DNA of 64,000 bases from Sulfitobacter mediterraneus (lineage in GTDB: Bacteria; Pseudomonadota; Alphaproteobacteria; Rhodobacterales; Rhodobacteraceae). The position numbers and the translations under genes are program-made. A model generated the notes under the pieces. The model searched no databases, had not been told where the DNA came from, and saw only the letters and a list, made by a program, of their open reading frames with translations. Location of the stretch: contig NZ_QBKU01000014.1 in assembly GCF_003054325.1 (NCBI RefSeq), positions 1 through 64,000 of the forward strand. Direction: 5' to 3'. Position 1 is the first letter of the stretch, and each line of letters starts with the position of its first letter. Below, piece by piece: positions 59,575-64,000 of the stretch.

Positions 59575-59587
59575 CAGGACCAGTTAG

Positions 59588-60277
59588 ATGCCCCGCCTTT
59601 CCATGTTGAAAACACTGACGATACAGGCCTTTGCGGCCTGTGTTTTGCTGTGGGCGACGCAGGTACAGGCATTGACCCTTCCGGTTACGGAACTGGTCGA
59701 AGAACGCGCCGCCGCCGAAATGGGCCGCGCTATTCCGGCCAATGGGCGCATTGATGTGCGGCTGGCCAAGGGTGTGATCCACGAAGGTGAGTTCATCCAA
59801 GAGTTTTGGATGGATCAACAGACCGGCCAGTTTATCGCAAATGTTGTTACCGAACATGGCGAAACCCAACGGGTGTGGGGTGTTGCGGTCATGACCGTCG
59901 AAGTGCCGGTGCCGTCACGGCGGATCATGCCGGATGAAATTGTCGGGCCAGAAGACCTGACGCTGGTCGAACTGCCGTTGCAGCGGGTCGGCAGCTTTGC
60001 CCTGTTTGACGCGAATGAACTGGTGGGCAAACAAGTGCGCCGGATGTTGGTTGCCGGGCGTCCTGTGCCGCGCCATTCGGTCATTCCGCCAATCATCATT
60101 ACCCGCGGTGAAAAGGTTAAGATCCTTTTGAACTACGGCGGCTTGCAATTGTCGGCGCGTGGGCGGGCGATGTCTGATGCCCATGCGGGACAAGAACTGC
60201 GGGTTGTTAATCTTTCCAGTAACAAAGCCATTTCCGCCATCGCCGCGGCCGACGGGATCGTAAAGGTCGAAAAATGA
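59588..60277 (+). CDS. flgA: P-ring assembly chaperone FlgA
   Basis: 229 residues with a signal sequence (IQAFAACVLLWATQVQA). The C-terminal SAF-type domain has VPVPSRRIMPDEIVGPEDLT and AGRPVPRHSVIPPIIITRGE. FlgA helps FlgI assemble the P ring in the periplasm. It overlaps flgH by four bases (ATGA). Confidence 0.95.
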   Translation: MPRLSMLKTLTIQAFAACVLLWATQVQALTLPVTELVEERAAAEMGRAIPANGRIDVRLAKGVIHEGEFIQEFWMDQQTGQFIANVVTEHGETQRVWGVAVMTVEVPVPSRRIMPDEIVGPEDLTLVELPLQRVGSFALFDANELVGKQVRRMLVAGRPVPRHSVIPPIIITRGEKVKILLNYGGLQLSARGRAMSDAHAGQELRVVNLSSNKAISAIAAADGIVKVEK

Positions 60278-61020
60278 ATATCACTTCCTCTCTGTTGACC
60301 TCTATGCGCAACGTTCTTGTGCTTGGCCTCGCCCTTGCGGCGCTGGCGGCCTGTTCGGAAATCTCTGAAAACCGCAATCCGACGGTTGGAAACCTAGTGC
60401 TTGATCCCGATAACATGGCCGAGGTCAACCGGATCAGCGTGCCAATGCCGCCCATGACACCAAAGCCCGCACCGCAACGCGCCGAGGCAACCAGCCTTTG
60501 GGCCAGCGATTCCACCAGCTTTTTCCGGGACCGCCGCGCCAAGGAAGTCGGCGATCTGGTCACGGTTCTGATCGACATCAACGACCGCGCCCAACTGCAA
60601 AACGCGACGGGCCGCAGCCGAGAGGCTAAGCAGGAAAAACTTGATCCGGATATCCTCGATTTTGATACAGCAACCCAAAGCGGCAAGGTTGTCGAATTGG
60701 AAAGCAGTTCGGAATCAAGCGGGCAGGGGTCCATTCGCCGCAATGAAAACATCCGGCTGCGGGTGGCCGCCTTGATCATTCAAATCCTGCCAAACGGCAA
60801 TTTTGTGATCGCCGGGCGCCAAGAGGTCAAGGTTAACTCCGAACTGCGCGAACTGCGTATCGCTGGCATCATCCGGCAGGCGGATATCAATGTGAGCAAC
60901 ACAATCGACTATGACAAGATCGCCGAGGCCCGCATTTCATATGGCGGACGCGGACAGATCTCAGCGGTGCAAAACGCCCGTTATGGCCACGATGTTCTCG
61001 AAGTTATCCTTCCTTATTGA
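60274..61020 (+). CDS. flgH: Flagellar L-ring lipoprotein FlgH
   Basis: 248 residues. The lipobox LAALAAC places the lipidated Cys at residue 27 if translation begins at 60274, or 17 from the second Met. The typical FlgH blocks follow: FFRDRRAKEVGDLVTVLIDI, then the end region IRQADINVSNTIDYDKIAEA and RISYGGRGQI. It forms the outer-membrane L ring. It overlaps flgA and precedes the FliL-like gene by 12 bases. Confidence 0.96.
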   Translation: MNITSSLLTSMRNVLVLGLALAALAACSEISENRNPTVGNLVLDPDNMAEVNRISVPMPPMTPKPAPQRAEATSLWASDSTSFFRDRRAKEVGDLVTVLIDINDRAQLQNATGRSREAKQEKLDPDILDFDTATQSGKVVELESSSESSGQGSIRRNENIRLRVAALIIQILPNGNFVIAGRQEVKVNSELRELRIAGIIRQADINVSNTIDYDKIAEARISYGGRGQISAVQNARYGHDVLEVILPY

Positions 61021-61032
61021 TCGGAGGGCCTC

Positions 61033-61497
61033 ATGATCAAATTTCTGATCTTGGGCGTTGCTGTCGCAGGGGCCGGGGCCGCGGGATATTTTGGTGAACA
61101 GTTCTTCCGCCCCACAGCCGCGCCAGAAGGGGAACACGCCGCCGTCGCCAAAAAGCCGGAACTGCTGTTTGAATTGCCCTTGGGCAAGTTCACCATGCAG
61201 ATCATCCGCGACAATCAAATCTTGCATCTGCTCTTTGATGTGGACGTATTTATCCTTGGGTCTGCTGAGTTTCAGAAGATCAATGGCGCTGTGGGGCAGG
61301 CACGCCTGCGCGATGCCACAGTGACAGCGATTGCCGAACTGGCAGAAACAGAACTGGCATTGGCCGAAACCGTGATGAACGAAGAGGGCAGAACCGCCTT
61401 GGCCGCCCAGATCGTGCGCAAGTTATACGTGGATTTCCCGATCATTCGCACGGCGCGGATCAACAGTTTTGTCGCCAACACCACCGCACGCGAATAA
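61033..61497 (+). CDS. Second FliL-like basal-body protein
   Basis: 154 residues. An N-terminal helix (FLILGVAVAGAGAAGYFGEQ) anchors it, and the remaining 115 residues resemble the FliL periplasmic domain (LPLGKFTMQIIRDNQILHLL, then VRKLYVDFPIIRTARINSFV). The long acidic linker of the FliL at 37837 is absent. In several Alphaproteobacteria a fliL gene follows flgH, so this may be the positional homologue while the other belongs with fliM. It is the last gene of the flgF unit and converges with flgD. Confidence 0.7.
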   Translation: MIKFLILGVAVAGAGAAGYFGEQFFRPTAAPEGEHAAVAKKPELLFELPLGKFTMQIIRDNQILHLLFDVDVFILGSAEFQKINGAVGQARLRDATVTAIAELAETELALAETVMNEEGRTALAAQIVRKLYVDFPIIRTARINSFVANTTARE

Positions 61498-61499
61498 TC

Positions 61500-62171
61500 C
61501 TAGCTGGCAGATTTGACCGTCACGGATGAGGCCTCCTCGCCGCCATCCAGACCAAAGATAATCTCGCCTTCGTGAAAGCGCACTTCTTCGACCACGGCAT
61601 CGCGGGTTAGCTCGACTGCAACACCCTCACCATTGGCGTCTTTCGCCGTGACCTGAACAACATAGCGCCCGGCAAGCATTGTATCGCCCTGATCATCTTT
61701 ACCATCCCAACCCAGCGGAATTTCCACGCCCGGCTGACCGGAATACCCGGACAAGGTGCGGACCAAACGCCCCTGCGGATCAATGATCCGGGCGGTGATA
61801 TCGGTTGCCCCGGCGCCCAATTCAAAAGAAGTATCCGTCGTACCGTTTTCCAAAATCGCAAGGTTCGATTGCACCGTCACCGAGCGGCCCAAAAGATCCG
61901 TACCGCCGAGATTGAGCAGGCCAGAAATCTGGTTGGTCAGCGTCTCCAATTGCGAGTTTTGTTGCACGGCCTGTTCGACCTGGCTGAGCTGCGCCAACTG
62001 GGCAATAAACTGTGTGCTGTCTACCGGTTCAAGCGGGTCCTGAAATTGAACCTGCGCTGTCAAAAGCGAAAGAAACTGGGTGTAATCATCGCCAAGCTGA
62101 GACAATGAATTGGCGCTGTCGCTTTGATTGCCATTCGCTAGACTGGTCAAAAGGTCCGGGCTGGTCAGCAT
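61500..62171 (-). CDS. flgD: Flagellar hook-capping scaffold FlgD
   Basis: 223 residues. The FlgD N-terminal block is DDYTQFLSLLTAQVQFQDPL followed by EPVDSTQFIAQLAQLSQVEQ. The C-terminal half has the FlgD Ig-like/tudor part (GYSGQPGVEIPLGWDGKDDQ). It forms the cap under which hook subunits assemble. It follows fliK by 13 bases in the same direction. Confidence 0.96.
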   Translation of the reverse strand: MLTSPDLLTSLANGNQSDSANSLSQLGDDYTQFLSLLTAQVQFQDPLEPVDSTQFIAQLAQLSQVEQAVQQNSQLETLTNQISGLLNLGGTDLLGRSVTVQSNLAILENGTTDTSFELGAGATDITARIIDPQGRLVRTLSGYSGQPGVEIPLGWDGKDDQGDTMLAGRYVVQVTAKDANGEGVAVELTRDAVVEEVRFHEGEIIFGLDGGEEASSVTVKSAS

Positions 62172-62184
62172 GTTACGTTCCTTT

Positions 62185-64000
62185 TCATGTCAAAATATCA
62201 AGCTGCCCGTCACCCACCACATCGGTGTGCTGAGGTGCGGTTTCAGCTGTCACACTGGTCTCGCCCGATTGGCCGGAAGACTGGGATTGGCCGCCTTGCC
62301 CGCCAGAAGGGTCATTGGGCTGATGGTCGTGAAATTCAAAAATGCTGCTGTCCGACAGCCCAATGGCCTGCGCCAGCAAATCGCGCTCGTCGCGCAGGCT
62401 TTGCAACACTGCGGGGTTCTCGACACGCACCACGACTTTGGCGGCGGTGTCTTTTTCCGTCACAACTTCGATCTCGATATTGCCAAGCCCGCGCGGATGC
62501 AGGCTCACCGAAGTGCGCCCCTCACTGACTTCCACTGATTTCACCTGCGAGATCAGCGCCTCGGCAAAGGGTTTTGGCGGAGCCTTTGGGGCGGCCTCCT
62601 GCGGGGCTGCAACTTTTGCAGCGGTTGCTGGATCGAACCCTTGCACAGGCGCGGCATCGGCGCGAGGTGTCAAGAGCGGATCAAGAGCTTCTGGTGTCGC
62701 GCCCAATGGACCGAGGGCTGGGGCGATGGCGGTTTCTGCTTTGATCTGAACAACCGATTGCTGGCCAGTGGGTGTTTCAAACACCGATTGTTGCATGTCG
62801 GCCCGGGGTTGGCCCGCCTCAGTTTCCACGGTTGTAGGTTTGCCGGTATTCGCAGCTTGCAACGGTTTGACCAAATTGCGCTGTGCGGTGACGGCTTGGA
62901 TCGTCGTGATCGGCGCGGGCGTGGCCGGGGATTTGGTCACCTTGTCCGCTGCTTCGGGCGCGGTCCCAGTTTGAACCTCCTCAGTGGTGGTGGGCGCAAC
63001 GGCGGGCGATGGCGCAACTCCTGCCGCCAACTTTGGCTCTGGCGCGGTTGCCGGATTTTTGACAACCAGCTCTGTCACTTTTGTCGCGATTGAAGTCTGC
63101 GTTCCCTCATTGGCGGCGGGTGTCGTGACCGCCAGCTTCGGTACGATCTCGGATACCTGATCTGGCGCCAAGGGTTGCTTGACCGCGATTTGAGTTTCAT
63201 CCGATTGCACGGGTTGTGTCACGGCGGTTTCAACAGATCGCAGCAGGGTGGCGTGCGCAGGTGCATTGGCTTGAGCCACTGGCGCTGCTTGGGCTGGTTG
63301 GGCATCGGATTGCCGCGGATTTGGCCCGGTTGATGTTGCAATCACGGTAAGAGGGGCAGAACTTGCTAGCGCTTTGGTTGTGGTTTCCGTTGCAGATGGG
63401 CCCACTTGCACCGGCTGCGGCGTGTCCGCTGAACTTACAGATTTACGTGCTGCCGCCGTAGAAGTAGCTTGCGCAGGAACTGGCGTCTGTATTGTCTTGA
63501 GCGTGGCTTCCGATTTGGCTTCAACGGTTTGATTTTTAACAAAAGTTCGGTCCAGATCCGAGGATGCTGTGCTCTCTACCGGTGGCAAATTCGCCTTGAT
63601 AACTGTGGTTTGACCTTCGCTGGCCTGTGCAACAGGCCCGGCTGCGGTCGGTTGTTTCGGCGTGGATGCGAGCTGTGCCGCTGAAATGTGTGCTTTTGGC
63701 ATTTGCGCGTTTGGCGCGGCTTGTCCCGCCACAGTTGGAGCGACATCTTGCGATGCGGTTTGTGCTGTGGCTATCAGATTTGCGTTTGGCTGGGTCGCTG
63801 TCGCGGTCGGCGGTGCTGCTATCGCTGGAGATGCAGTCTGAGCGGTTGCAGGCTGGGTTGCGAGATGCGGTTGTGGCCCGGACGTGGGCGTTGTGACTTG
63901 GATCTTTTGAGGGCTGGTCTGCGAAGTCGCGTCAAGAGAGGTTTGCGTTTGCACAAACACAGGCTTGGAGATCTGAACATCCAACGGTTCAGACACAACT
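62185..64000 (-). CDS. fliK: Flagellar hook-length control protein FliK (start near or beyond the window end)
   Basis: At least 603 residues are visible. The reading frame is open to the last base, and a GTG at 63996 is the only start-like codon near the edge, so the true start may lie outside. The first 450 residues are low-complexity (Ala, Thr, Pro, Gln, Val), typical of the ruler region of FliK. The C-terminal domain is well conserved: RTSVSLHPRGLGNIEIEVVT followed by VVVRVENPAVLQSLRDERDL and LAQAIGLS. FliK measures the hook and triggers the FlhB switch. A His/Gly/Ser-rich tail follows. Confidence 0.9.
   Translation of the reverse strand, partial: VVSEPLDVQISKPVFVQTQTSLDATSQTSPQKIQVTTPTSGPQPHLATQPATAQTASPAIAAPPTATATQPNANLIATAQTASQDVAPTVAGQAAPNAQMPKAHISAAQLASTPKQPTAAGPVAQASEGQTTVIKANLPPVESTASSDLDRTFVKNQTVEAKSEATLKTIQTPVPAQATSTAAARKSVSSADTPQPVQVGPSATETTTKALASSAPLTVIATSTGPNPRQSDAQPAQAAPVAQANAPAHATLLRSVETAVTQPVQSDETQIAVKQPLAPDQVSEIVPKLAVTTPAANEGTQTSIATKVTELVVKNPATAPEPKLAAGVAPSPAVAPTTTEEVQTGTAPEAADKVTKSPATPAPITTIQAVTAQRNLVKPLQAANTGKPTTVETEAGQPRADMQQSVFETPTGQQSVVQIKAETAIAPALGPLGATPEALDPLLTPRADAAPVQGFDPATAAKVAAPQEAAPKAPPKPFAEALISQVKSVEVSEGRTSVSLHPRGLGNIEIEVVTEKDTAAKVVVRVENPAVLQSLRDERDLLAQAIGLSDSSIFEFHDHQPNDPSGGQGGQSQSSGQSGETSVTAETAPQHTDVVGDGQLDILT

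Noticed and set aside
61251..61258. TATCCTTG inside the second FliL-like gene as a regulator site
   Set aside because: Single 8-mer in coding sequence without a partner at 8 bases; expected by chance.
1..64000. Insertion sequences or transposases
   Set aside because: No transposase motif, terminal inverted repeats or target-site duplications were recognised.
1..64000. tRNA or rRNA genes
   Set aside because: No cloverleaf or rRNA sequence was recognised in any intergenic region by eye.

Overview
The window looks like part of an extrachromosomal replicon (plasmid or chromid) of a motile alphaproteobacterium of the Rhodobacteraceae, Roseobacter group. Three things point there: a RepA-type initiator divergent from a parAB pair; flagellar accessory genes that are typical of Alphaproteobacteria (flaF, flbT, DUF1217, DUF6468, motE-like, a sltF-type transglycosylase); and CtrA-type boxes (TTAA-N7-TTAA) upstream of motility genes. 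Genus and replicon status are inferences from gene content and layout.

Bases 1-19340 hold a replication and partition module inside a catabolic-looking locus. A partial PLP aminotransferase and a kynureninase-like class V enzyme come first. Then follow repA (minus), an iteron-bearing intergenic region at 2960-3576, and parAB (plus), which ends at two matching palindromes that could be parS. Next are two divergent transcription units that share the promoter at 12643-12779. The leftward unit has an FAD oxidoreductase and a complete five-gene peptide/opine-type ABC importer. The rightward unit has a cyclase-family hydrolase, a paralogous FAD oxidoreductase, a MarR regulator and a two-subunit indolepyruvate:ferredoxin oxidoreductase. 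The substrate is unknown. An amino-acid-derived or aromatic compound that passes through a 2-oxoacid is the simplest reading.

Bases 19570-24830 encode a signalling module: a response regulator with a degenerate GGDEF-like output domain, a free Hpt protein, a large PhnD-domain histidine kinase, and a CheY-like receiver. A perfect CtrA box lies upstream of the Hpt gene.

Bases 24846-63996 hold an almost complete flagellar gene set in short, often divergent units: motA with a fliJ-like gene; motB; mucR and an atypical winged-helix regulator; flaF-flbT-DUF1217; fliF-fliH-fliN-fliP and fliG; fliL-fliM-DUF6468-motE; flgB-flgC-fliE-fliQ-sltF-flhA-fliR-flhB; fliI; fliC; flgI-flgJ-flgN-like; an FtcR/Rem-like regulator; flgE-flgK-flgL; a 603-residue periplasmic helical-repeat protein; flgF-flgG-flgA-flgH-fliL2; flgD and fliK (fliK is cut by the window end). 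No che operon, fliD, fliS, fliA, flhF or flhG is seen.

Two shared regulatory signals recur in motility promoters. One is the CtrA box (hpt, motB, flaF, fliF/fliL, fliI, fliC). The other is a motif I cannot assign: two copies of CAAGGATA in opposite orientation, separated by exactly 8 bases, upstream of motA, fliG, flgB/fliI and the FtcR-like gene. A further unexplained 12-mer, TCAGTCTCTAAA, is scattered in the first 15 kb.
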